NCBI GenBank assembly: GCA_014381855.1
Contig: JACNKV010000035.1
Span: forward strand, 87,166 to 121,612
DNA: 34,447 nt
Direction: 5' to 3'
Origin: Fidelibacterota bacterium
GTDB lineage: Bacteria > Fidelibacterota > Marinisomatia > Marinisomatales > JACNKV01
This document shows positions 17,444 through 24,802 of the stretch, piece after piece (the stretch's first letter is position 1; each line of letters starts with the position of its first letter). A program made the translations under genes and the position numbers. Below the pieces are notes generated by a model, which saw only the letters and a list, made by a program, of their open reading frames with translations, made no database searches and had not been told where the DNA came from.

Positions 17444-18277
17444 ATGAAGCATCAATCCATATTAATTTCTGCCGGGATGGTAATTTTGATACTAAATCAA
17501 ACGACGTTTGCTCGTGAAGACGTGGGGCTACAAAACTATCGCAACCAACAATTCGATCAGGCAAGAAAATATTATGAATCCGTACTGGAGAAGCAACAGA
17601 ATTCATCTGCCAGTTTTGGGCTTGGAGCATCTGCATTTAAGCAAGGAGATATTGAGACGGCTATTCAGGCATTTGATGATGTCATTCGGAGTGAAGATAA
17701 TCGTTTAAAAGCGAAATCATATTACAATATGGGGAATATTCTCCATCAACAGCAGCGGATGGATGAGAGTCTCACTTTTTTTAAAAAAGCATTACAATTG
17801 AATCCAGATGACAATGATGCGAAAGCCAATTATGAATTGTTGAAGTATCAGAGACAACAGCAAGAACAGAACCAACAAAATCAGGAAGACCAAGAGAAGA
17901 GTCAAGACGACAAAAACGATAAGAACGAGCAGAATCAAAAACAAGAAGACAAAGAGGAGAACTCGGAGAAACAAGAACATTCAGATCAATCTAAAGAACA
18001 ATCAGACCAGTCAAAGGAGAAGAAGGAACATCAGGAAAAACAATCTGATGAGAAAGAAGACCAAAAGCAACAGCAAGAACAATCATCGGAAGACCAACAG
18101 AAAAAAGATCAGCAGCAAACAAAATCTGAAGAATCTCAAGTGAAGAAAGAAGAACAAAAATTAGAAGATAAGAAAAATGCAGAAGTCATTCTAAATGCAC
18201 TGAAACAAGATGAAAAAATTAATCAGAAGCGAAAGATATCCAAAGCAGTGTCGAAGAAATTAGAAAAAGATTGGTAA
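17444..18277 (+). CDS. batC: BatC-like TPR protein with long Q/E/K-rich tail
   Basis: A 277-residue exported protein: signal peptide about 1-23, tetratricopeptide repeats about 27-130 (including AKSYYNMGNILHQQQ and DESLTFFKKALQLNPDD), then about 110 residues of glutamine, glutamate, lysine, aspartate and serine (about 136-245), and a short mixed C-terminus. Position between batB and batD and the TPR layout identify it as BatC. The tail is extremely polar and probably disordered or coiled; its role is unknown. batD starts 4 bases after its stop. Confidence 0.85.
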   Translation: MKHQSILISAGMVILILNQTTFAREDVGLQNYRNQQFDQARKYYESVLEKQQNSSASFGLGASAFKQGDIETAIQAFDDVIRSEDNRLKAKSYYNMGNILHQQQRMDESLTFFKKALQLNPDDNDAKANYELLKYQRQQQEQNQQNQEDQEKSQDDKNDKNEQNQKQEDKEENSEKQEHSDQSKEQSDQSKEKKEHQEKQSDEKEDQKQQQEQSSEDQQKKDQQQTKSEESQVKKEEQKLEDKKNAEVILNALKQDEKINQKRKISKAVSKKLEKDW

Positions 18278-18281
18278 ACGA

Positions 18282-19991
18282 TTGAAGAAAAAACTATTCA
18301 TACTAACCTTATTTTTAATTTCAGCCATGAAGGCAGCAAGTGTCGTTGCCTCCGTAGATGTCAATCGTATATCTATGGGAGAAGTATTTACGTATAAAGT
18401 TGAGGTGAACGGTTCTGAACATAATCCGGAAGTAAATATTTCACCGGTTAAGAAAATTTTCACCATCGTTAGCGGACCTTCTCAACAGACGAACATTAGT
18501 TGGGTGAACGGAAAAATGACATCTTCGCGAACCCGGACTTGGAGTTTGACCCCGAACCGAGAGGGGAAATTGGTGATTCCGGCATTGGTCGTCGAGGTCG
18601 GAAAACAAACGTTTAAAACAAAGTCCATCACTGTTTATGTCCAAAAAGGACAAACTCAGCAAAAGAATAAAGATGTTTTTCTTACGGTAGATTTGGACAA
18701 AGAATCTGCATATCCCGGTGAACAGATTACCGTTGAATACAAACTTTACACTCGGGTAGATATGTCCATAGATAAAATAGATGTTCCTAAATTTGTTGGA
18801 TTTTGGGCGGAGGAACTTTTTGCGGCAACCCAGTTAAATTATCGCCGAGTGCAGATAAACGGAGTCCGGTATAATATGGCAAAGCTGTACACATTTGCAT
18901 TGTTTCCGACGAAAACCGGTGAGATTCCACTCCCTCAAATGGAGGTAAAATGCAATGTCGTCGTCAAACAGAAATCTCAACGACGATCTTTCTTTGATGA
19001 TCCATTTTTCACAAGACAAAAAACTGTCCCAAAATTTATCCGTACCCAGAAAAAGACCATCCGTGTTAGCCCATTTCCAGCCGGGAAACCCGCTGATTTT
19101 ACCGGAGCTGTAGGACGTTATACGTTGACAACACATGTTGACAGGGTATCCCTAAAAGCGAACGATGCAGTCACATTGAATATTGAGCTTAAAGGAACTG
19201 GCAATATATCATTGGTGCAATTACCGGAGATATTATTTTCCGATAATTTAGAGGTTTTTCCGCCGACAACCACAACTGAGAAAGATCCATTTCGAGATCA
19301 AATTACAGGGATGACTAATTGGGAATATATTTTAATCCCAAGAAAAACCGGGAAATATACAATTCCACGAATAGAAATTCCATATTTTGATCCAAATGGT
19401 GAAACGTGGGAACGCGCAGTATCTTTGCCGGTCGTTTTGTCGGTGTCTCCCGGGAAAACAACCTCAACCGTTTCCAATGGATTTCGAAAGGAAGAAGTTG
19501 AACTCCTTGGGAGTGATATCCGATATTTCCGGACAAAAACACTAAGATGGATGTCAATGAATAAAAGTAGCACGTTTCCTGTTATTGCAATCTTGATTTA
19601 CGGAATTACCGGAATATTATTTCTCTTACCTATGTCGTTAAAGAATCTACGTTCTTCGAGAGAACAAACAGCAGAATACCGGCGATCTAAACGGGCAATC
19701 AAATTGGTGAGAAAAAAATTAAAAACCACGATGGATGATCCATTTACTCAGGTTGCCGATGCTGTTTATCCGTATCTAAAAGACAGGTTTTTGTTAAAAA
19801 CCGATCAACTAGATCCGATGTCTGTACAATCTATTTTAGTGAATAAAATTGGAGAAATAGAATTAACAAATTTGGTGAAAATATTGCATCTTTGCGATGC
19901 CGGTCGGTATTCACCCGGAGCAAATGTAGCAATGGAGAACCTTGTTGCAAACACAAAATCGTTATTAGAAAAGATCAATACGCATGCGTAA
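18282..19991 (+). CDS. batD: BatD-like oxygen-tolerance protein
   Basis: A 569-residue envelope protein. Residues 1-21 are a signal peptide. The periplasmic part (about 22-425) consists of beta-rich modules and contains FTGAVGRYTLTT (273-284) and LKGTGNISL, typical of the BatD/oxygen-tolerance family. One membrane segment lies at about 432-452, followed by a basic cytoplasmic tail of about 115 residues. The start is TTG at 18282, which gives MKKKLFILTL, a sensible signal-peptide start; no ATG is available. It overlaps batE by 8 bases. Confidence 0.9.
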   Translation: MKKKLFILTLFLISAMKAASVVASVDVNRISMGEVFTYKVEVNGSEHNPEVNISPVKKIFTIVSGPSQQTNISWVNGKMTSSRTRTWSLTPNREGKLVIPALVVEVGKQTFKTKSITVYVQKGQTQQKNKDVFLTVDLDKESAYPGEQITVEYKLYTRVDMSIDKIDVPKFVGFWAEELFAATQLNYRRVQINGVRYNMAKLYTFALFPTKTGEIPLPQMEVKCNVVVKQKSQRRSFFDDPFFTRQKTVPKFIRTQKKTIRVSPFPAGKPADFTGAVGRYTLTTHVDRVSLKANDAVTLNIELKGTGNISLVQLPEILFSDNLEVFPPTTTTEKDPFRDQITGMTNWEYILIPRKTGKYTIPRIEIPYFDPNGETWERAVSLPVVLSVSPGKTTSTVSNGFRKEEVELLGSDIRYFRTKTLRWMSMNKSSTFPVIAILIYGITGILFLLPMSLKNLRSSREQTAEYRRSKRAIKLVRKKLKTTMDDPFTQVADAVYPYLKDRFLLKTDQLDPMSVQSILVNKIGEIELTNLVKILHLCDAGRYSPGANVAMENLVANTKSLLEKINTHA

Positions 19992-20724
19992 GATTACTCT
20001 AATATTTTGGATTGTTTTGACTGTTGGATGTGCTCAAACGGCCGATTCACTTTATGCCTATGCCAACAGAGCGGTAGAAACTGAAGATTATGTAGCGGCA
20101 ATATCCTATTATGAAACAATACTTAGCCAGGAGGTTGAACATCCTGATCTATATTATAATCTTGGTAACGGATATTATCGCAACGGTAGAATTGGATTGG
20201 CAGTATGGGCGTATGAAAAAGGAGTAAAACTATCTCCCCGTGATACGGATTTACTTTTCAATCTCAAACTTGTAAACACGCGAGTGAGAGACAGAATTGA
20301 ACGTCCAAAAACTATCTTTATTATAGAAGGATATCATGTACTTAAACGATCGTTCACATTAGCAAATTTATTAATGCTAGGCAGCGGAATTCTTCTGATT
20401 GCAGCCGTAGTATATTTTGTTTCCACGTGGTTCTATATTCGTTTTCGTTCGAAGATAATAAGCACATTAATTATGTTGTCTGTTTTAATCCATGGAGTTG
20501 CCTTGGATAAGTATTGGGATTTATCCGGTAAAAAAGAAGGCATCGTCATCCCCAGAGAAATTGAAGTATTTTCTGCACCTTATGAACGGCAAGATGGTGT
20601 TCTTTTTCGATTGCACGAGGGGATAAAAGTTGAAATCACACAATCTCAACCCGGATGGATGGAAATTCATTTAATTGACGGAAAAAAAGGATGGGTGAAA
20701 ATAACAGATGTCAGACCGCTATGA
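19984..20724 (+). CDS. batE: BatE-like TPR and SH3-domain membrane protein
   Basis: A 246-residue protein: an N-terminal signal or anchor (1-19), TPR units (about 20-95, with LYYNLGNGYYRNGRIGLAVWAYEKGV), two membrane segments (about 123-150 and 155-172), then a bacterial SH3-like domain (about 180-243, ending GKKGWVKITDVRPL). The TPR-membrane-SH3 order matches BatE. A cysteine at residue 16 follows TVG; it is a poor lipobox, so a lipoprotein call is not made. It closes the bat cluster; a 138-base repeat-rich gap follows. Confidence 0.88.
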   Translation: MRKITLIFWIVLTVGCAQTADSLYAYANRAVETEDYVAAISYYETILSQEVEHPDLYYNLGNGYYRNGRIGLAVWAYEKGVKLSPRDTDLLFNLKLVNTRVRDRIERPKTIFIIEGYHVLKRSFTLANLLMLGSGILLIAAVVYFVSTWFYIRFRSKIISTLIMLSVLIHGVALDKYWDLSGKKEGIVIPREIEVFSAPYERQDGVLFRLHEGIKVEITQSQPGWMEIHLIDGKKGWVKITDVRPL

Positions 20725-20739
20725 TTAACGTAAAGTGGA

Positions 20740-20811
20740 AAATGGATAATGGATAATTGACAATGACCCATTTACCAGTGTCAAATACCCAAATACCAAT
20801 AACCAATAACC
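20740..20811. repeat. 7-8-bp-period repeats between batE and the SPOR gene
   Basis: AAATGGA, TAATGGA, TAATTGA, CAATGAC run without a break at 20740-20767. After a short spacer come two copies of CAAATACC (20782-20797) and two of AATAACC (20798-20811). The words differ from those in the neighbouring gaps but the period is the same. Confidence 0.7.
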
Positions 20812-20862
20812 AGCCTAGAGTTAACGATATGAATACATCAGTAAACTCAATTATATTGTCTC

Positions 20863-21306
20863 ATGCATAATCGACCTACATTAATGGTATTTGCTGTACT
20901 TTTGATTAGTGCAGGATGGCTATTTGCTCAAGAACAGGATGAGTCTTTTGACCCAAGTATACTCAAAGATAAAGAACCTGATTGGCCTATCTTGATTAAC
21001 CCGGCGTTTGGGTTAAACCCTGTCTTGCAACAATCCGATACTACTGAAAAAGAGATTACAGAGGTAGAAGGATATCGTTTGCAAGTCTTCGCAACAACAT
21101 CATGGGAAGCAGCAGACAGCCTAAAAACCGTACTCCAGAAAAAGTTGAAAGAAGATATTTATGTTACTTTCGAAGTTCCAAATTATAAGGTACGTGTTGG
21201 AAATTGTTCAGATAGAAACGAAGCTGAAATCTTGAAAACCACATTAAAATCCTTTGGATATCGATATGCTTGGATTGTTCGTGCCCGCATTAAGCCGAAA
21301 GATTGA
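20863..21306 (+). CDS. Exported SPOR-domain protein
   Basis: A 147-residue protein with a signal peptide (about 1-22, ending WLFAQ), a linker of about 45 residues, and a SPOR domain at about 69-143 (GYRLQVFATTSWEAADSLK, later YKVRVGNCSDRNEAEILK). SPOR domains bind denuded peptidoglycan glycan strands, usually at division sites. There is no membrane anchor besides the signal, so a periplasmic peptidoglycan-binding role is inferred. Both flanks are repeat-filled gaps, which isolates it from the bat genes and the prenyl synthase. Confidence 0.88.
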   Translation: MHNRPTLMVFAVLLISAGWLFAQEQDESFDPSILKDKEPDWPILINPAFGLNPVLQQSDTTEKEITEVEGYRLQVFATTSWEAADSLKTVLQKKLKEDIYVTFEVPNYKVRVGNCSDRNEAEILKTTLKSFGYRYAWIVRARIKPKD

Positions 21307-21329
21307 TCATTGAAGATGTTTGTGTTACC

Positions 21330-21414
21330 AGGAATCAGAATTCAGAATTCAGAAATCAGGAATCAGGAATCAGAGTTGAAGGGTATTGGGAAATAGGGGA
21401 ATATGGAAATATGG
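21330..21414. repeat. Perfectly phased heptamer tract between SPOR gene and prenyl synthase
   Basis: Seven consecutive heptamers run from 21330 to 21378: AGGAATC, AGAATTC, AGAATTC, AGAAATC, AGGAATC, AGGAATC, AGAGTTG. A second, less regular block follows to 21414 (GGGTATT, GGGAAAT, AGGGGAAT, ATGGAAAT). This is the longest and cleanest of the gap repeats. No gene or terminator is visible in the 168-base gap. Confidence 0.8.
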
Positions 21415-21474
21415 TGCACTAAACTTGTCTATCGTAACGTAGCAAGATGGATTACAAATCACAAATAAATCACA

Positions 21475-22500
21475 ATGATTAAATTCCAATACCCAGAACC
21501 CGGTAAAATATCAGATTCCCTGAAAAAAATAATGAAACGAATAACCGCATCTATTGATACAGACATGATTGAGTTTGAAAAGGAGTATTCAGCAGCACTT
21601 CATTCTGATGTCGGATTAATTAACACCATCGGGAATTATATTATTAAACAGCGCGGGAAAAGGGTACGTCCTTTACTGACGATACTTTCAAGTCGTGTCT
21701 GCGGTGAGCCCAATATAAACAGCTTTCGTGCCGCTGCGTTAATTGAGTTATTACATGTAGCAACCTTAGTCCATGATGATGTTGTAGATGATGCCGATCT
21801 GCGACGGGGTTTTTCATCAGTGAATCGAGTGTGGAAAAACAAAATATCCATTCTGATGGGAGATTATATCCTGAGCAAAGCTTTGATTAATATGATTAAA
21901 CTCAGAAATTTTGATGCGTTAGAACTCATGTCTGAAACAGCCGAAAAATTAAGCAGTGGCGAAATTTTGCAGATGGAGAAAAATCTTGGAAAAAAAATGA
22001 CGGAGTCCTATTATTATGATGTTATTTATCAAAAAACAGCGTCTCTCATTTCTGCGTGTTGTGAATTAGGTGCCATTACAACAACAAATTCGCATGACGA
22101 TCGGTCAGCGATGCGGGCATATGGAACGAATTTCGGGATGGCATTTCAAATTAAAGACGATTTGTTTGATTTGCTTGGCAGTGAAAATGAAACCGGCAAA
22201 GATTCTGGTATAGATGTGAAAAAAAATATGATGACGCTTCCGTTGATCATTGCGAAATCTAATCTCACTTTTTCAGAGAATCGGAAATTGAACTCAGTTC
22301 TTGGTATTAAGAAAAAAAGTAAGAAAGACCTTAAAGAGATTCAGAGAATTGTCGAAAAAGCCGGTGGATTTGACTATGCAAAAAATAAAATTGCTTATTA
22401 TTCTAATAAAGCGATAGAAGCGTTACACACCTATCCTGATACTCAATATAAACAATCCATGCTTGATTTTGTTGCGTTTAATATGGAAAGACGGAATTAA
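21475..22500 (+). CDS. ispB: Long-chain trans-polyprenyl diphosphate synthase
   Basis: Elongates allylic diphosphates with isopentenyl diphosphate, probably to supply the quinone side chain. The 341 residues include GKRVRPLL (61-68), the first aspartate-rich motif HDDVVDDADLRRG (Asp101-Asp102, Asp105-Asp106) and the second, FQIKDDLFD (Asp228-Asp229, Asp232). The residue five before the first motif is Ala96, as in octaprenyl synthase IspB; bulky residues there mark short-chain enzymes, so a long product is likely. Chain length is inference, so the symbol is provisional. Confidence 0.88.
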   Translation: MIKFQYPEPGKISDSLKKIMKRITASIDTDMIEFEKEYSAALHSDVGLINTIGNYIIKQRGKRVRPLLTILSSRVCGEPNINSFRAAALIELLHVATLVHDDVVDDADLRRGFSSVNRVWKNKISILMGDYILSKALINMIKLRNFDALELMSETAEKLSSGEILQMEKNLGKKMTESYYYDVIYQKTASLISACCELGAITTTNSHDDRSAMRAYGTNFGMAFQIKDDLFDLLGSENETGKDSGIDVKKNMMTLPLIIAKSNLTFSENRKLNSVLGIKKKSKKDLKEIQRIVEKAGGFDYAKNKIAYYSNKAIEALHTYPDTQYKQSMLDFVAFNMERRN

Positions 22501-22511
22501 CTGAACATCGT

Positions 22512-23522
22512 TTGAAGGTCCTAGTCATAAAATTCAGCTCAATTGGCGATATCATTCTATCGACATCTCCGCTAAATTCTTTACGTCAAAAGTATCCAAA
22601 TAGTCATATTCATTTTTTAACACTGGAAACGTACGCACCATTATTAGAGGGGCATCCGGATATAAATCGTTTATTTGTTTTAAATAAATCTGCCGGATAC
22701 CGTGAGATAAAACGAATCGGAAAATATTTTAGTACACAAAACTACGATTTAGTTATCGATCTGCATAATACGCTTCGGGCAAAGGTTATACGTCGGCAGT
22801 TTTCCGAAACTCAAGTCCGAGTATTAAAGAAACCCCGCTGGAAACGGTTTAAACTATTTTACTTCCATCGCAACGACTTTGATCAGCAATTCTCACAAAT
22901 TAGACTTTTGCATGAACCCATTAAATATTTATTGGATCAGCATACGGAATTTCCTCTACCGACGTTGTATGTTTCCAAGGCAGAGAAGGAGCAATTAGGT
23001 GAGTTTTTAACAACTGAAGGTATAAAACAAAGATATGTTGTGCTTATCCCGGGTGCAGCGTGGCCTCAAAAACAATGGATTGCTGAAAATTATTCAAAAT
23101 TGATAAAAAAATTAGTGAAGAGTAATATTGATGTCGTAATATTGGGAGGTGGGCAAGATAGGGTATGCGAGGAGTTATCAAATTCAAATCCTGAAGTATT
23201 AGATTTACACGGGAAAACAGATTTGCGTGAGTCGCTGGCAATTGTGGCTCAGGCCGGATGTGTTATCGGGAGTGATACCGGATTATTATATGGTGCGGAA
23301 GCATTGAATATCCCCGTGGTCATGATGGCAGGACCTACATCTCGTGAAACAGGTGCGGGATCGTTACTCAAGGAATCAGTTACGCTGGAAAATAACGACC
23401 TGTGGTGCAGGCCATGTTCCCAAAACGGTAGCAGAAAATGTTATCGAAAAGAACAGTATTGCATGACCGGCATTACCGTCGAATCAGTGTGGGATGAAAT
23501 CAAAAGGAGGATGGGATTATGA
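22512..23522 (+). CDS. GT9-family ADP-heptose:LPS heptosyltransferase-like enzyme
   Basis: A 336-residue GT-B glycosyltransferase of family 9. The N-terminus KVLVIKFSSIGDIILSTSPL carries Asp13, equivalent to the catalytic Asp of WaaC/WaaF. The donor-binding half has PGAAWPQKQW and GSDTGLLYGAEALNIPVV. A cysteine-rich C-terminus (WCRPCSQNGSRKCYRKEQYC) is common in this family. TTG at 22512 is the only start that preserves the conserved N-terminus. Its ATGA overlap with waaA places it in inner-core lipopolysaccharide synthesis; the exact donor and acceptor cannot be read from sequence. Confidence 0.9.
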   Translation: MKVLVIKFSSIGDIILSTSPLNSLRQKYPNSHIHFLTLETYAPLLEGHPDINRLFVLNKSAGYREIKRIGKYFSTQNYDLVIDLHNTLRAKVIRRQFSETQVRVLKKPRWKRFKLFYFHRNDFDQQFSQIRLLHEPIKYLLDQHTEFPLPTLYVSKAEKEQLGEFLTTEGIKQRYVVLIPGAAWPQKQWIAENYSKLIKKLVKSNIDVVILGGGQDRVCEELSNSNPEVLDLHGKTDLRESLAIVAQAGCVIGSDTGLLYGAEALNIPVVMMAGPTSRETGAGSLLKESVTLENNDLWCRPCSQNGSRKCYRKEQYCMTGITVESVWDEIKRRMGL

Positions 23523-24802
23523 CATTCTTCTGGGTTCTGTTTTACAATTTCTTTCTTTATCCGTTTATGTTTATCGCGGTGTCAATTTGGGCTGTCTTCA
23601 ATAAAAAATTGAAAGAAGGATTAAAAGGACGGTTTCGGTCTATTGAGAAGCTGAGAGCGTATTTTTCATCTGTTGACCGAAAAAGACCTGTGTATTGGTT
23701 TCATGCTGCATCCCACGGGGAGTATGAGCAAGTTCATCCGGTTGTCGCCGGATTAAAAGACATCGAACCACATTGTGTGGTTGTTGTCTCCTTTTTCTCC
23801 CCTTCCGGTTTCAATAATGTTCACGATAAAAATATCGATTGTAAAGTCTACCTTCCGTTTGATTTTATATGGTCGGTTCGTCGGGCGATAAAAATTGTAC
23901 GTCCTAAAAAAATCATCTTTGCCGCGTATGATATTTGGCCTAATCTCATTTGGATTGCTAAATACAGAAATATTCCGACAACGATATTTGCGGCGCACTT
24001 TACAAAAGGCACAAAAAAACTCGCCCCGGGGATACGCAGTTTTTATCGATCGGTTTATCATGCCTTTTCTGCAATTTACACGGTTGCAGATAAAGATTAT
24101 CTCTGTGTACAGCAAATTGTTTCGCCAAATAAGTCCCCGGTGATTCGCGTTTTGGGCAATCCAAGATATGATCAGGTAAAAAACAAGGCAGATCAATTTA
24201 CTAAAAAACATACTATCTCAGTTCTGCTCCGCGAAAAAAGAATCGTTGTGGGTAGTGTTTGGCCGGAAGACGAAGCAGTTATTTCTGAATCTATCATACG
24301 GTTGATGAAAGAGGATGATGAGGTGTTTCTTCTTTGGGTTCCGCATGAGCCGTCGGAGGAGTATGTGAATCAATCGGTAGAAAAATTTACCGATGCCGGA
24401 TTCAGTACGCATATACTTCGGTCAAAGAAACATCTTAAGGTCAATCGTGCACGTGTTACGATTGTTGGAACAGTCGGCGTTTTATCAAAATTATATTGGC
24501 AGGGACAAATTGCCTACGTGGGTGGAGGATTTACTACCGGTGTCCATAACGTCATGGAACCGGCAATTGCCCGACTCCCGGTTTTGTTTGGGCCGAGATA
24601 TCATAATTCTCACGAAGCGGAAGAACTGATCCGTGACGGTGGCGGATTCCCAATATCAACCTCAGAAGACGTGTATGATATCGTTAAGCGGTTGTTCGCA
24701 GATAAAAATGCTTTTTTAAAAGCAAGCTATGCTGCCACTGATGTTATCCACAATAATTTAGGGTCATCCACGCGGGTTGTTCGGGGAATCATCCGTGACT
24801 GA
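23519..24802 (+). CDS. waaA: 3-deoxy-D-manno-octulosonate (Kdo) transferase, Bacteroidota-type
   Basis: WaaA adds Kdo to the lipid A precursor at the cytoplasmic face of the inner membrane. The 427 residues have an N-terminal anchor (about 4-26), HAASHGEYEQV with the catalytic Glu68, YDIWPNLIW (137-145) where E. coli has ETELWPNLI, GTVGVLSKLY (317-326) where E. coli has DTMGELMLLY, and GGGFTTGVHNVMEP (335-348). The last two changes resemble Bacteroidota KdtA, supporting an FCB origin. It overlaps both neighbours. Confidence 0.92.
   Translation: MTFFWVLFYNFFLYPFMFIAVSIWAVFNKKLKEGLKGRFRSIEKLRAYFSSVDRKRPVYWFHAASHGEYEQVHPVVAGLKDIEPHCVVVVSFFSPSGFNNVHDKNIDCKVYLPFDFIWSVRRAIKIVRPKKIIFAAYDIWPNLIWIAKYRNIPTTIFAAHFTKGTKKLAPGIRSFYRSVYHAFSAIYTVADKDYLCVQQIVSPNKSPVIRVLGNPRYDQVKNKADQFTKKHTISVLLREKRIVVGSVWPEDEAVISESIIRLMKEDDEVFLLWVPHEPSEEYVNQSVEKFTDAGFSTHILRSKKHLKVNRARVTIVGTVGVLSKLYWQGQIAYVGGGFTTGVHNVMEPAIARLPVLFGPRYHNSHEAEELIRDGGGFPISTSEDVYDIVKRLFADKNAFLKASYAATDVIHNNLGSSTRVVRGIIRD

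Noticed and set aside
19984..20040. BatE as a lipoprotein with a cysteine at residue 16
   Set aside because: The residues before the cysteine (TVG) do not fit a good lipobox, since the -3 position should be Leu, Val or Ile.
21330..21414. Possible CRISPR array
   Set aside because: Units are seven bases long with no spacers and no cas genes nearby; these are simple tandem repeats.
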